A DNA stretch of 64,000 bases, from assembly GCA_027622655.1 (NCBI GenBank), contig JAQBYI010000007.1, positions 1-64,000 on the forward strand, read 5' to 3'. Below, one piece after another: positions 1 through 8,511 of the stretch (position 1 is the first letter of the stretch; the number at the start of each line of letters is the position of its first letter). Under the pieces are notes generated by a model. It had not been told where the DNA came from. It saw only the letters and a program-made list of their open reading frames with translations, and searched no databases. The position numbers and the translations under genes are program-made. The DNA is from Gemmatimonadota bacterium (GTDB taxonomy: Bacteria; Gemmatimonadota; Gemmatimonadetes; Gemmatimonadales; Gemmatimonadaceae).

Positions 1-1208
1 CCGCCCGCCCCGCCACGCCCGCCGCGGCCACCGGCCCCTCCGCCCGCACCGGCGCGCCCACCACCGTTCGACGCGGAATCAGCGGCCACGTAGTACATCC
101 CGGCGCCAGCCGGCATCCACGCCAGCAGGCGCTTTCCTTCCGGACCGTCAGCGCCACCGCGCCCACCGAATCCGGCGCCGGCCTGCGTCGAATCGGGGCG
201 TTCCCGCAGAGGTCTCTTCTGCAACTCTGTGAGCACCTTTCCGTTCACGTCCCACAGCTGCTCCACGTCGCCGAAGCTCGTGTACTGCACCATGTACGAG
301 AACGGCTCAAGCATAGCGTTCACGCGGAAGTACTGGCCATCCGGTGACGGGTCCACACTCCGAAACATTGCCGGCGAGCCAATCTTCTTCACGGCCTTCG
401 TCTTCACGTCAATCACGGCAAGCTGACCAGTCGTGTAGTACTTCAGCTGGTCGAACTGCCACGGCTCGTCCATCAGGCTCGCGAAGTTGCGCTGCGGAGA
501 CTTTACCGGATCGAGCCAGACGTTCACCTGCGGTCCCGTGGCGATGTCCGGCTGCTTTGGTTCCGCGCCGCGCCCGTCCGGGATGAGCACCACGATGACG
601 CTTTTGCCATCGGCGGTCCAGTCCACGCTCGTCACCAGCGTGGCGAGTAGCGCGGTCCTGGTCACTTGCACCGACTTTGCGGTCGCAATATCCGCCACGT
701 AGGCGTGCGACGCGGCGGCGAAGTTCGCGATGTACGCGAGTTGCCTGCCGTCGGGTGACCACGTGGGGCTGCTTACGGTCGCGCCCTTCGGAATCTCGAT
801 CGACGTGGACTTCCCTGTAACCGCGTCGATCAACGACAGTCCCTTGCTGCCGCGCGTCGTAAGTGTGCGCGCACGATTCGCCATGGGATCAACCTGCAGG
901 CCACCGTAATAGTTGTGCGGCTTGCCGAACTCCTGCACGCTCGGAAGACCTTCGCTCTCCTGCTTCAGAAAGGTCGTCCGATCGGGGCTCGGCTGATTGA
1001 GAGCGATATTGAGGTGACGCGGTGCGGTCACGAGCTTCGCAATCTCGGCAGGAGGAAGCTGGTATCCCTCCTTGGCGAGCAGTTCTCTATCGGCAGCCAT
1101 CTGTGCGGCCGCGTTCACGTTGCCTTGTGCACGAACCGGCACGACGAGCAACGACAGGCCGACTGCGGCGGCTGATACCATGCGGAGGACACGCTGAATG
1201 CGCATCAT
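1..1208 (-). CDS. Exported S9-type peptidase, N-terminal part (cut by window edge)
   Basis: The reading frame opens at ATG 1208 (MMRIQRVLRM) behind a GAGG ribosome site and stays open to base 1, so about 402 codons are visible and the C-terminal end is missing. It starts with a signal peptide ending near PVRAQG. Blade-like segments such as SPTWSPDGRQLAYIA follow, typical of the N-terminal beta-propeller of S9 (prolyl oligopeptidase or glutamyl endopeptidase-like) exported peptidases. The catalytic alpha/beta hydrolase domain with Ser, Asp and His would lie outside the window, so activity cannot be judged. A Gly/Arg-rich stretch lies at bases 1-75, like those in the other exported peptidases here. 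The S9 call rests on propeller style only. Confidence 0.8.
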   Translation of the reverse strand, partial: MMRIQRVLRMVSAAAVGLSLLVVPVRAQGNVNAAAQMAADRELLAKEGYQLPPAEIAKLVTAPRHLNIALNQPSPDRTTFLKQESEGLPSVQEFGKPHNYYGGLQVDPMANRARTLTTRGSKGLSLIDAVTGKSTSIEIPKGATVSSPTWSPDGRQLAYIANFAAASHAYVADIATAKSVQVTRTALLATLVTSVDWTADGKSVIVVLIPDGRGAEPKQPDIATGPQVNVWLDPVKSPQRNFASLMDEPWQFDQLKYYTTGQLAVIDVKTKAVKKIGSPAMFRSVDPSPDGQYFRVNAMLEPFSYMVQYTSFGDVEQLWDVNGKVLTELQKRPLRERPDSTQAGAGFGGRGGADGPEGKRLLAWMPAGAGMYYVAADSASNGGGRAGAGGGAGGRGGRGGAG

Positions 1209-1293
1209 GAAACGTCCCTCGTTAAGTGGGTGACCGGCGCGCGCGGGGCGCCCTCCGGTTGCGTCAAGAACTTACGCCATACAGAGTCGCTCC

Positions 1294-1315
1294 GCTGTAC
1301 CAGCGCTGTACCAGC
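1294..1315. repeat. Tandem duplication of an 11-bp unit
   Basis: The unit gctgtaccagc occurs twice in a row, directly adjacent, in the 203-bp gap between the divergent S9-type peptidase and AlaX genes. It belongs to a set of short tandem repeats found through the window. Confidence 0.7.
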
Positions 1316-1411
1316 GCCTTACCGGCGGTGCATCAGCGGTTGGCTCGCGCCCGGTAGGCCCAGGCAGTAGCATCCCGGTGAGCATCTTCCATTTCTGTCA
1401 ACAGGGGATTC

Positions 1412-2590
1412 GTGACGACGGAGCGCCTTTACTTCACCGACGCGTATGCGACGGAATTTTCCGGCAAAGTTCTGTCGGTTGAGAACCAGCGTGTAGTACT
1501 CGACCGCACCGCATTCTACCCGACCTCAGGCGGTCAGCAGTTCGATACCGGGGTACTCGGCGGAGTGCACGTGGTGGACGTGATTGACGACGAATCGGGA
1601 ATTGTCCACGTATTGGAATCCGCAGCGCCGATGGCGCAGGGTTCCGACGTGTCAGGCGCGGTGGGCTGGCCGCGGCGATTCGATCACATGCAGCAACACA
1701 CCGGCCAGCATCTTCTCTCGGCGCTATTCGAGGATCTCTGTGGTGCCGCCACCGTCAGCGTGCATTTCGGGGCCGACTCGTGTACGCTCGACGTGAATGC
1801 CGAATCGCTCTCCACGGCCGCCGTGGTCCGGGTTGAAGAACGAGCGAACGCCGTGGTCGCGGAGAATCGAGTGGTCGCTGTTTCGTTTGAAGACGCGGCG
1901 AGCGCCGCTGGCCTCCGCAAGCCGAGCGACAGGGCCGGCGAGTTGCGTGTGGTATCAATCGAAGGCATCGACCGCAGCGCGTGCGGCGGTACGCATGTGC
2001 GCGCAACCGGCGAAATCGGCGCGGTGCTCGTGCGGAAAATCGAGAAGTACAAGAAACTCTCGCGCGTCGAGTTTTTGTGCGGCTCGCGCGCAACACGTCA
2101 GGCGCGTTCGGATTTTGACGCGCTCGGAAATCTCGCGGCAACGCTCACGGCCGGCATCGCCGAGCTGCCGCGTCTCGTCGCGACGCAGGCCGACGCGGTT
2201 CGGTCGCTCGAGTCAGAGCGAAAGAAACTCACGGAGGCACTCGCGACGTTCCGCGCGCGCGAGTCATACGATGCCGCCATGCCGGACGCCGATGGCGTGC
2301 GGCGCGTCGTGGTGCAATCCGCGTCGGCCGACGAGCTCCGCGCGCTGGCCCTTGCCGTGGCCGCGCTCCCTCGCGCCGCTTTCATCGGCACGTGCGACTC
2401 GCCGCCGACTGTGATGTTCGCCGCATCGGACGACAGCGGCGTCGACGCCGGTGCAGTGCTCAAGCCATTGCTCGCTGAACATGGTGGCCGCGGTGGAGGA
2501 AACGCGAAGATCGCGCAGGGAACCGTCCCCGACGCCGCCGCCATTCAGGCCGTAGCTCGCACCCTCCGAGGCCCGCCGACCGGAGCGTAG
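1412..2590 (+). CDS. AlaX-type alanyl-tRNA editing protein with DHHA1 domain
   Basis: This stand-alone relative of the AlaRS editing domain is expected to deacylate mischarged tRNA-Ala (Ser-tRNA-Ala) in the cytoplasm. The zinc-binding editing core is visible as HTGQH (His96 and His100) and CGGTH (Cys191 and His195). A coiled stretch (residues about 250-275) leads to a C-terminal DHHA1-like region ending in the glycine-rich GGRGGGNAKIAQG. The length of 392 residues fits the long AlaX class. The start is GTG 1412, preceded by AGGGG at good spacing. The stop codon lies inside a 69-bp element that is duplicated 590 bp downstream. No aminoacylation domain is present, so it is not AlaRS itself. Confidence 0.92.
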   Translation: MTTERLYFTDAYATEFSGKVLSVENQRVVLDRTAFYPTSGGQQFDTGVLGGVHVVDVIDDESGIVHVLESAAPMAQGSDVSGAVGWPRRFDHMQQHTGQHLLSALFEDLCGAATVSVHFGADSCTLDVNAESLSTAAVVRVEERANAVVAENRVVAVSFEDAASAAGLRKPSDRAGELRVVSIEGIDRSACGGTHVRATGEIGAVLVRKIEKYKKLSRVEFLCGSRATRQARSDFDALGNLAATLTAGIAELPRLVATQADAVRSLESERKKLTEALATFRARESYDAAMPDADGVRRVVVQSASADELRALALAVAALPRAAFIGTCDSPPTVMFAASDDSGVDAGAVLKPLLAEHGGRGGGNAKIAQGTVPDAAAIQAVARTLRGPPTGA

Positions 2591-2642
2591 TCCGAAGTTC
2601 TGTGTGGTCTGTGTGCTCTGCGGCCAACATCGCGCGTCCCGA
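2574..2642. repeat. 69-bp dispersed direct repeat, copy A
   Basis: This segment matches 3161-3229 at 60 of 69 positions with no gap. It covers the last codons and stop of the AlaX gene and the gap before the Rieske gene. The best conserved part reads ttctgtgtggtct, then ggccaacatcgcgcg. The two copies flank the Rieske gene. Confidence 0.85.
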
Positions 2643-2653
2643 CCCCTGAATGA

Positions 2654-3124
2654 TCAGCTGATCGTCAGCGTCGTCCCGTTCGTACTCAGCACGACGTTGA
2701 ATCGCTGCAATGCTGCCTGAGCCGGACCCTGCGTCGGCACTCCGGAACTGTTGAATCGCGACCCGTGGCACGGACATTGAAAACCGCCGCTGACGATCCC
2801 GATGTCGCATCCCGCGTGCGTACATATCCGCGAAAGCGCCACGTAGGTCGCTTCACCGTCGCGTACCACGGCGACCGGTTTCGCGCCGAGATTTCCGACT
2901 GCGGCGATTCCTCCCACCGCACCCAGCGCCGGGAATGACGCGAGGGTCACCGTCAGCGACGATCCGCTCGTTCCCGGGGTGGGCTCCGGATTCTGCTGAG
3001 TCGGCGCGAAGACGTCAGAGGCGCCCCCGCCCGAGCACGCCGCGAGCACAGCGCCAACCGCTGCCAGCGTGGCCTGCGAGAGAAACTCCCGTCGCGTATT
3101 GTCGGCCGGTTCTGATTCAGCCAT
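2654..3124 (-). CDS. Tat-exported Rieske [2Fe-2S] lipoprotein
   Basis: The 156-residue protein begins with a twin-arginine motif (RREFL, residues 11-15), a hydrophobic segment and a lipobox-like LAAC with Cys30, so it is probably a Tat-exported, lipid-anchored electron carrier. The Rieske ligands are present: Cys101-Thr-His103 and Cys117-Pro-Cys119-His120, with Cys106 and Cys119 placed to form the usual disulfide. It lacks the transmembrane anchor and length of a bc1 Rieske subunit, and no cytochrome b or oxygenase gene is adjacent, so its redox partner is unknown. ATG 3124 follows GAGGG; a longer upstream frame exists but runs through the repeat element. Confidence 0.9.
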   Translation of the reverse strand: MAESEPADNTRREFLSQATLAAVGAVLAACSGGGASDVFAPTQQNPEPTPGTSGSSLTVTLASFPALGAVGGIAAVGNLGAKPVAVVRDGEATYVALSRICTHAGCDIGIVSGGFQCPCHGSRFNSSGVPTQGPAQAALQRFNVVLSTNGTTLTIS

Positions 3125-3160
3125 CGGTATCCCTCGTGGTTTGTCGCACCATCGGCGCCC

Positions 3161-3229
3161 TGCCGACCCAAGCGTAGCCCGCCGTTCTGTGTGGTCTGCG
3201 TGTTCTGTGGCCAACATCGCGCGTCCCGA
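3161..3229. repeat. 69-bp dispersed direct repeat, copy B
   Basis: Second copy of the element at 2574-2642, about 87 percent identical by direct comparison. It leads straight into a 10-bp tandem array whose first unit is the end of the element (gcgtcccgaa). Confidence 0.85.
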
Positions 3230-3290
3230 ACCGTCCCGAACCGTCCCGAACCGTCCCGAACCGTCCCGAACCGTCCCGAACCGTCCCGAA
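3221..3290. repeat. 10-bp tandem repeat, seven copies
   Basis: The unit ccgtcccgaa is repeated seven times; the first copy has one mismatch. The array begins inside the 69-bp element and ends three bases before the stop codon of the O-antigen ligase-like gene, filling the gap between two minus-strand genes. Units abut with no spacers, which excludes a CRISPR array. Confidence 0.95.
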
Positions 3291-3292
3291 CC

Positions 3293-4927
3293 CTACCGCG
3301 TCGATCCCGCGCACTTGGCCAGCACCGCTTCCGGCGCCGCTGCCCGTGGAAAGAGACCGCGCGCCGCCATCGCGTTGTGGTATGCCAGCCGGCACATTCC
3401 GCGCTCAGCCAGAAGCTCGGCCGCCCGCATCTGGATGCGATACGACCCGGGGTCGTACGTCGCGGCCGCACGCACGGACTCAAGCGTACTGCAAGAATAA
3501 AGCCGCATCGCTTCGAGCTTCCCCGCCGTCATCGCCACAATTCCGGTCCAGACAATTGCCGTCGCGCCGAGCAGGTAGGCGCGTGCGCGAGGGCTGAACC
3601 GTCGCGTCGTCATTGCGCGTCCGGCCGGAATCATTGCGCCTGCCGCCCCCCAGAGAATGATGGAAGGAAAAGCCAGAAGCGACACCGCATCTAACCCACC
3701 TTCCACGACACCGATAAGCACTGCGCTCCCGCCGGCCAGCGCGCCAAATCGCTCGGCCGACGGGAAAACCGAGTCGCGCCACCCGCGCCACGCGTTCATC
3801 AGGAGCACAATCAGCAGCGTGGCCATCGCCAGAGCCGCGGGAATACCGCGTTCCGCGATCGCCGCCACCCAGTCGCTGCTCGGCCACGGATTGGCTGTCA
3901 TTCCACTCGATTCCGAAATGGAAGGGTCCGGCTTCACCGCGAATCCCGGATACTCCGCTGCCCAGTTTCCCGGCCCGACTCCCACCACGGGATTCGCACG
4001 CGCGATCTTGAGCGAATTCGTGTATTGCTTGAGCCGGCCGGCACCACTTCCGTCCCGGTAGTTCACCACGCCGCGAACAGAATCCAGATACGGGGAATCA
4101 CTGCGCCAGTCGAGCGCATTCGGGAGTACCAGCGCGAGCAAAAGGCCCGTCGCCAATGCTCCCGCGAGGAGCAGTCCGCGACGCGGCGCCATTGCTGTTT
4201 TGATTACGCCGCGACCCTGCCAGGCGACCGGCACGGCGATAAGCAGCCAGACGGCGAGCGCGAGCCACGCCGCACGACTGCGCGAGAGGACGAGCGCTGC
4301 CGAACTCGCCAGGATCGCCGCCGCACCAATGAGCGAACCGAGCGATGACCGCGACGTGGCTGCGAGAAAAACGAACAACGGCAGCGCCATCGCCGCCACG
4401 TGCGCAATGAAATTCCGGTTGCCCAGCAACCCCCCGGGCGCGCGGTTTGCGGCAAAGAGATCATTCCCGTATCCGTACGCCTGCGCCAAAGCCGATGCCA
4501 CGGCGATCGCTGAGGCAGCGGCAAGCGCGAGCACCACCTGCCTCGCGCGCCCATCGGCGCGGAGCGCCGTGGCGCCCCAGAATACGGCGCCCGCGCTCAG
4601 CGAAATCGCCAGCGCGCGCGCGGCGTGCCAGCCGCTCGTGGCCAGCAAAGCCGACACCACAGACCAGATCAACCACGCGCCTAGTGCAAGGTCGGCCAGC
4701 GTATAGCGCCGGTCGCCGCGGCGCGCGGTGAGAACCAGCGCTACGACGAGTGCGCCGCAATGCAGCGCCAGCTCTTTGGGAACGAAGAACCGATCCAGCT
4801 CGAACGATCGGAACGGCGCGACCGCGCCGGACGCTGCAAGCGCCGCGAGCCAGAATGCCAGCACCAGCGCCGCGCTCCCCCAGCGACTCGGCGGGTCCGA
4901 AGATTCGGCAGCGGCCTGAGCGTCCAC
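3293..4927 (-). CDS. O-antigen ligase / Wzy_C-type polytopic membrane protein
   Basis: A polytopic inner-membrane protein with about a dozen hydrophobic segments (for example LVLAFWLAALAASGAV and LLLAGALATGLLLALVL). The large loop ending in VGVGPGNWAAEYPGF, followed by a His-poor, Pro-rich stretch, fits the O-antigen ligase/polymerase superfamily. The C-terminus (ATYDPGSYRIQMRAAELLAERG) looks like a TPR helix pair, seen in some members. Such proteins join or polymerise undecaprenyl-linked glycans on the periplasmic face. No glycosyltransferase genes are adjacent, so the substrate is unknown. The start is uncertain: the frame opens at TTG 5047, but GTG 4927 (VDAQAAAE) precedes the first membrane segment more naturally; neither has a clear ribosome site. 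Confidence 0.82.
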   Translation of the reverse strand: MDAQAAAESSDPPSRWGSAALVLAFWLAALAASGAVAPFRSFELDRFFVPKELALHCGALVVALVLTARRGDRRYTLADLALGAWLIWSVVSALLATSGWHAARALAISLSAGAVFWGATALRADGRARQVVLALAAASAIAVASALAQAYGYGNDLFAANRAPGGLLGNRNFIAHVAAMALPLFVFLAATSRSSLGSLIGAAAILASSAALVLSRSRAAWLALAVWLLIAVPVAWQGRGVIKTAMAPRRGLLLAGALATGLLLALVLPNALDWRSDSPYLDSVRGVVNYRDGSGAGRLKQYTNSLKIARANPVVGVGPGNWAAEYPGFAVKPDPSISESSGMTANPWPSSDWVAAIAERGIPAALAMATLLIVLLMNAWRGWRDSVFPSAERFGALAGGSAVLIGVVEGGLDAVSLLAFPSIILWGAAGAMIPAGRAMTTRRFSPRARAYLLGATAIVWTGIVAMTAGKLEAMRLYSCSTLESVRAAATYDPGSYRIQMRAAELLAERGMCRLAYHNAMAARGLFPRAAAPEAVLAKCAGSTR

Positions 4928-5058
4928 GCGCGGAATGTCGCCGGGCGGACGCCCGCGGGCAAACACCGGCAGGCCTGCGCCGTCGGGGGCAGCAACACGG
5001 CGACGGCTGGGGCAGCTAGATTTCCCGCCGGGACGCCCGCGACACAAGGAGGCAGGCC

Positions 5059-5235
5059 ATGGCAGTGTATGACGACAAGAAGATCCAGAATCTTGTCAAG
5101 AAGATGGCAAAGCAGGCAAAACCGAAGTCGGAGTTCGCAAAGGTCTACGACAAGACCGCTCCGCAGCGGCTGACCGACGAAGGCGACATTGAGCGCGACA
5201 AGTTTTTCAAGGAAATGAAGCGCCGCGAATTCTAG
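5059..5235 (+). CDS. 58-residue basic protein of unknown function
   Basis: A small gene in the gap between two minus-strand genes, with a near-perfect ribosome site (aaggagg at 5046-5052) seven bases before ATG 5059. The product starts MAVYDDKKIQNLVKKMAKQA and ends FFKEMKRREF. It is rich in Lys, Asp and Glu with alternating charge, has no signal peptide or membrane segment, and is probably helical. Stop is TAG 5233-5235. The strong initiation site and well-behaved composition argue that it is expressed. I do not recognise a family; the basic, helical character would allow nucleic-acid or ribosome association, but nothing shows that directly. Confidence 0.75.
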   Translation: MAVYDDKKIQNLVKKMAKQAKPKSEFAKVYDKTAPQRLTDEGDIERDKFFKEMKRREF

Positions 5236-5278
5236 GGCGCTAAATGCATGCGCCGTCCGCGGCGCATGGCGACTGGCG

Positions 5279-7006
5279 CTATTGCGCCGTTTGCCTGGCC
5301 AGTTCCGAGGGCTCCAGGCTGAGTTCGCGCCGGAGCACCTTTCCGATCATTGATTTCGCGAGCTCGCGTCGGAACACCACGCGCGCCGGAACCTTGAAGT
5401 ACGCCAGATTCGCCTTGCAGAACTCCCGCAACTCTTGTTCCGAGGCCTTCATTCCGGCCCGGATCACCACGAACGCCACGGCGATTTCACCCCGCGCCGC
5501 ATCGGCAAACCCGCGCACGCCGACTTCGGCAACCGCCGGATGCTTCGCCAGCGCCTCTTCAAGCTCCCGCGGCCAGACCTGCATGCCGTTCGCCTTGATC
5601 AGGTCCTTCTTCCGATCGACAATGAACAGGTAGCCGTCGTCGTCGAGATAGCCGAGGTCCGCCGTGTGCAGCCAGATCATGTCATCGTCGTGGCGCACAA
5701 GCATGTCTGCGCTTTCTTTCGGATTGTTGAAGTATCCGCGCATGATCTGCGGTCCGCGAATCAGAATCTCGCCCACTTCGCCCAACGCAAGGTCCTTCCT
5801 GGTGTCGTCCGCGTCCACGATGCGCACGAACACATCCGGAAGTGGAATGCCCACCGACCCCACCTTGCGCGTGCCGCTGATCGGGTTGGCGATGGCGGCA
5901 ATCAGTGATTCGGTGAGCGCGTACGCCTCGGTGATAGCCGCTCCGGTCACTTCTTCGAATCGTCGCTTGGTCTCGGCCATCAACGGCGCGGAGCCAGACG
6001 CGCAAACCTTTAGTGATCGGAAGTTGACCTTGCCGCGCTTCACATCCCGGTGATTCAGGAGCGCGTTATATAAGGTTGGTACGCCCGCAAAAAGCGCCGG
6101 CTTGAACCGGTCGATCGACTTCACGAGATCGTTCAGATCGCGGGGATTCGGTATCAGCGCAAGTGGATGTCGGCCAACGAGATAGCCGGCCTGAACGAAG
6201 CACGCCGCGTATGAGTGGAAGAGCGGCAGCGGGAGCAGGATCGAGTCTACTCCGTCGCGAAGACAGGCTCTCGTCCAGGCGCGAAACTGAACGGCCGTGA
6301 TCACCAGTGACTGGTGCCACGCCGGCACGCCTTTCGGAGTGCCCGTGGTACCGCCGGATAGCAGGATCATTGCGTCGTCCTGCGGACCAGGCGGTGCGGC
6401 CGACGGACGGTGGCCCCGGTGCGGGGCAAGCCACGAGCGCCATTCAAGATCGCCGGCTCGCAGCTCCACCCGGTGACCACCCCGCTTTTCCATCGCAAGA
6501 GTGAATACGAGGCGCAGCAGCGGCGGAAAGAACTCCTTGATGTTCGTCGCGATGACGTGCTCGACAGCGGTTCCTGTGCGGGCAGCGCAGACCCGATCAT
6601 AGAACGGCGTCAGCGCAACAACGACGCGCGGAGCAAGCGCCTCAAGCTTCGATCGCAGTTCGTCGTCCGTGTAGATCGGATTCAGCGGGCAGACCACGGC
6701 ACCCAACTTCCACGCGCCGTATTCCGCAATCAGGAACTGCGGACAGTTGGGAAGCACCAGGGCAACCCGGTCGCCGCGCCCGATGCCCATTGCCGCAAAC
6801 GCACACGCTGCCGCGTCGGCTTCCCGCTCCAGTTCGCTCCACGAAATCGTCCGGCCCTTGAACCAGAGCGCCGCGTCGTCGGGAACTTCGCGCGATGCGT
6901 CACGCAGATAGTCGAGGAGCGTGCGTTCCGGGTACGGGGCGAGCGTACGGGGAACGCCCGCGTCGTAGTGCTCAAGCCAGCGCGCTTCCATATCCGTGCG
7001 GTTCAT
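5279..7006 (-). CDS. Long-chain acyl-CoA synthetase (AMP-binding family)
   Basis: A 575-residue member of the ANL superfamily. It activates a carboxylic acid, probably a fatty acid, with ATP to an acyl-adenylate and transfers it to CoA. The phosphate-binding motif SGGTTGTPKG is at residues 217-226. Later come the YALTES segment that binds the adenylate, the hinge motif around DRKKDLIKANGMQVWPRELE, and the C-terminal lysine region KSMIGKVLRREL. ATG 7006 (MNRTDMEARW) is chosen because family similarity begins just after it, and the long upstream frame crosses the promoter area and 12-bp repeats of the divergent M20 gene. ATG 6991 is an alternative. Chain-length preference cannot be read from sequence. 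Confidence 0.93.
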   Translation of the reverse strand: MNRTDMEARWLEHYDAGVPRTLAPYPERTLLDYLRDASREVPDDAALWFKGRTISWSELEREADAAACAFAAMGIGRGDRVALVLPNCPQFLIAEYGAWKLGAVVCPLNPIYTDDELRSKLEALAPRVVVALTPFYDRVCAARTGTAVEHVIATNIKEFFPPLLRLVFTLAMEKRGGHRVELRAGDLEWRSWLAPHRGHRPSAAPPGPQDDAMILLSGGTTGTPKGVPAWHQSLVITAVQFRAWTRACLRDGVDSILLPLPLFHSYAACFVQAGYLVGRHPLALIPNPRDLNDLVKSIDRFKPALFAGVPTLYNALLNHRDVKRGKVNFRSLKVCASGSAPLMAETKRRFEEVTGAAITEAYALTESLIAAIANPISGTRKVGSVGIPLPDVFVRIVDADDTRKDLALGEVGEILIRGPQIMRGYFNNPKESADMLVRHDDDMIWLHTADLGYLDDDGYLFIVDRKKDLIKANGMQVWPRELEEALAKHPAVAEVGVRGFADAARGEIAVAFVVIRAGMKASEQELREFCKANLAYFKVPARVVFRRELAKSMIGKVLRRELSLEPSELARQTAQ

Positions 7007-7077
7007 CGGTGCGGTCGGTATTTTCCGTGTGGGATCACGCACGTCGCCGCGCAAATCTTCATGGACATTTGCCGAAT

Positions 7078-8457
7078 ATGCATCCTCGCAATCATCTGTA
7101 CATCCGCCTGACCGCAATTCGCACCGCGTTGAGTAGCGTGTTCGGTAGCGCGCTGGCAATCGGCGCTGCTGCAACGCTCGCTGCAACGCTCGCTGCAACG
7201 CTCGCTGCAACGCTCGCTGCAACGCTCGCTGCACCACTCGCCGCGCAGGGTTCGCTGCCGGTGAACGATCCCGGAATTCGCCGCGCATTCGACGCCATCC
7301 AGTCGTGGAACAGCTGGATTCTCGAAAATCAGGTGTCACTGTGCGAAATCCCGGCGCCACCATTCAAGGAACAGGTTCGCGGCATCGAATTTCGGAAACG
7401 GCTGATCGCACTCGGGTATCGCGACACAAAGATCGATGTAGTGGGCAACGTGATCGCCGAACGCGCCGGACGCGGCGGCGGCCCGACCGTCATGATCTCG
7501 GGGCATCTCGATACCGTCTTTCCTGAGGGGACCGACGTTTCGGTCAAGAAGGAAGGCGAGCGATATACCGGAGCCGGCATCGGTGACGATTGCCGTGGAC
7601 TCGCCGTGATTCTCGCAGTCGCGCGCGCGCTCAACGAAGGCCGGATCCAGACACTGGGAACGGTCATTCTTGTCGCGAACGTCGGTGAAGAAGGGCCGGG
7701 CAATCTGCGCGGAGTGCGCGAGCTGTTCAACAATGGCTACAAGGGGAAAATCGACCGGTACATCTCCGTGGACGGCACCGGATTCGACGTGACGTCACGC
7801 GCTGTGGGAAGCAATCGTTACAACGTGGTTTTCACCGGCCCCGGCGGTCACAGTTATGGGGCGTTCGGAAGAGTGCCGAGCGCCATCCACGCGATGGGCC
7901 GCGCGATCGCGCTCATTGATGAGATCGTCCCGCCGCCCGGCATCAAGACGACGTACAACGTCGGCGTCATCAAGGGCGGCACATCGGTGAACACCATTTC
8001 GCCCGACGGGTCGATGGAAGTGGACATGCGCTCGGAGTCGGTGGACAACCTCGCGAAAATCGACGAGATGATTCACGACGCCGTCGCAAGAGCCGTAAGC
8101 GCCGAGAATGCCCGCTGGCCCAACTCGCCTGCGAAAATCACAGTGAAGTTCGATACGATCGGCATTCGTCCGGTTGGCCGGGTTGTGCAGACGGACGCGA
8201 CACCGATCATCAAGACCGCGCTCGACGCCGCCCTGGCGCTCGACATTGAGGCCAAGACCAGTGCGAGCAGCACCGACAGTAACCTGCCAATGAGCTTGGG
8301 AATTCCCGCCATGACGATTGACGGAGGCGGCCGTGGTGGTAACTCCCACGCAGCGGGTGAGTGGTACGAGGATGGCGCAACGGGGTATAAAGGCCCACAA
8401 TGGGCTTTATTGATAGTGGCGTCGCTCGCCGGACTGGCCGGTACGACGACACCATGA
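7078..8457 (+). CDS. Exported M20 family metallopeptidase
   Basis: A 459-residue exported zinc peptidase of the M20 clan. The metal-binding and catalytic segments are GHLDTVFPEG (His and Asp ligand region), GIGDDCRG, and NVGEEGPGNLRG with the Glu-Glu pair. A late His lies in GNSHAAGEW. It probably removes residues from short peptides in the periplasm. The signal peptide is unusual: its hydrophobic core is a tandem LAAT repeat encoded by 12-bp DNA units. ATG 7078 is the most upstream start consistent with a signal peptide; the frame is open further upstream but there it overlaps the acyl-CoA synthetase start. A Gly/Arg patch (GRGGG) sits next to the metal site. Confidence 0.92.
   Translation: MHPRNHLYIRLTAIRTALSSVFGSALAIGAAATLAATLAATLAATLAATLAAPLAAQGSLPVNDPGIRRAFDAIQSWNSWILENQVSLCEIPAPPFKEQVRGIEFRKRLIALGYRDTKIDVVGNVIAERAGRGGGPTVMISGHLDTVFPEGTDVSVKKEGERYTGAGIGDDCRGLAVILAVARALNEGRIQTLGTVILVANVGEEGPGNLRGVRELFNNGYKGKIDRYISVDGTGFDVTSRAVGSNRYNVVFTGPGGHSYGAFGRVPSAIHAMGRAIALIDEIVPPPGIKTTYNVGVIKGGTSVNTISPDGSMEVDMRSESVDNLAKIDEMIHDAVARAVSAENARWPNSPAKITVKFDTIGIRPVGRVVQTDATPIIKTALDAALALDIEAKTSASSTDSNLPMSLGIPAMTIDGGGRGGNSHAAGEWYEDGATGYKGPQWALLIVASLAGLAGTTTP
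7168..7239. repeat. 12-bp tandem repeat in the M20 signal peptide
   Basis: Five identical copies of gctgcaacgctc followed by one degenerate copy, in frame, encode the repeated tetrapeptide LAAT in the hydrophobic core of the signal peptide. Gain or loss of a unit would lengthen or shorten the core by four residues without a frameshift. Confidence 0.95.
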
Positions 8458-8467
8458 GGGGATAACA

Positions 8468-8509
8468 ATGAAACCGCTGGATCAAATCGGATCACTACGG
8501 GAGCGGTAG
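8468..8509 (+). other. Possible 13-codon leader ORF
   Basis: ATG 8468 sits behind gagggg and opens a frame MKPLDQIGSLRER that stops at TAG 8507-8509, two bases before the DUF411 start codon. Good initiation context and tight spacing suggest translational coupling. The sequence holds no obvious regulatory residue run, so it could also be chance. Confidence 0.3.
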
Positions 8510-8511
8510 TT

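Noticed and set aside
7007-7363. N-terminal extension of the acyl-CoA synthetase
   Set aside because: It crosses the divergent promoter and the LAAT repeat of the M20 gene, and family similarity starts after 7006.
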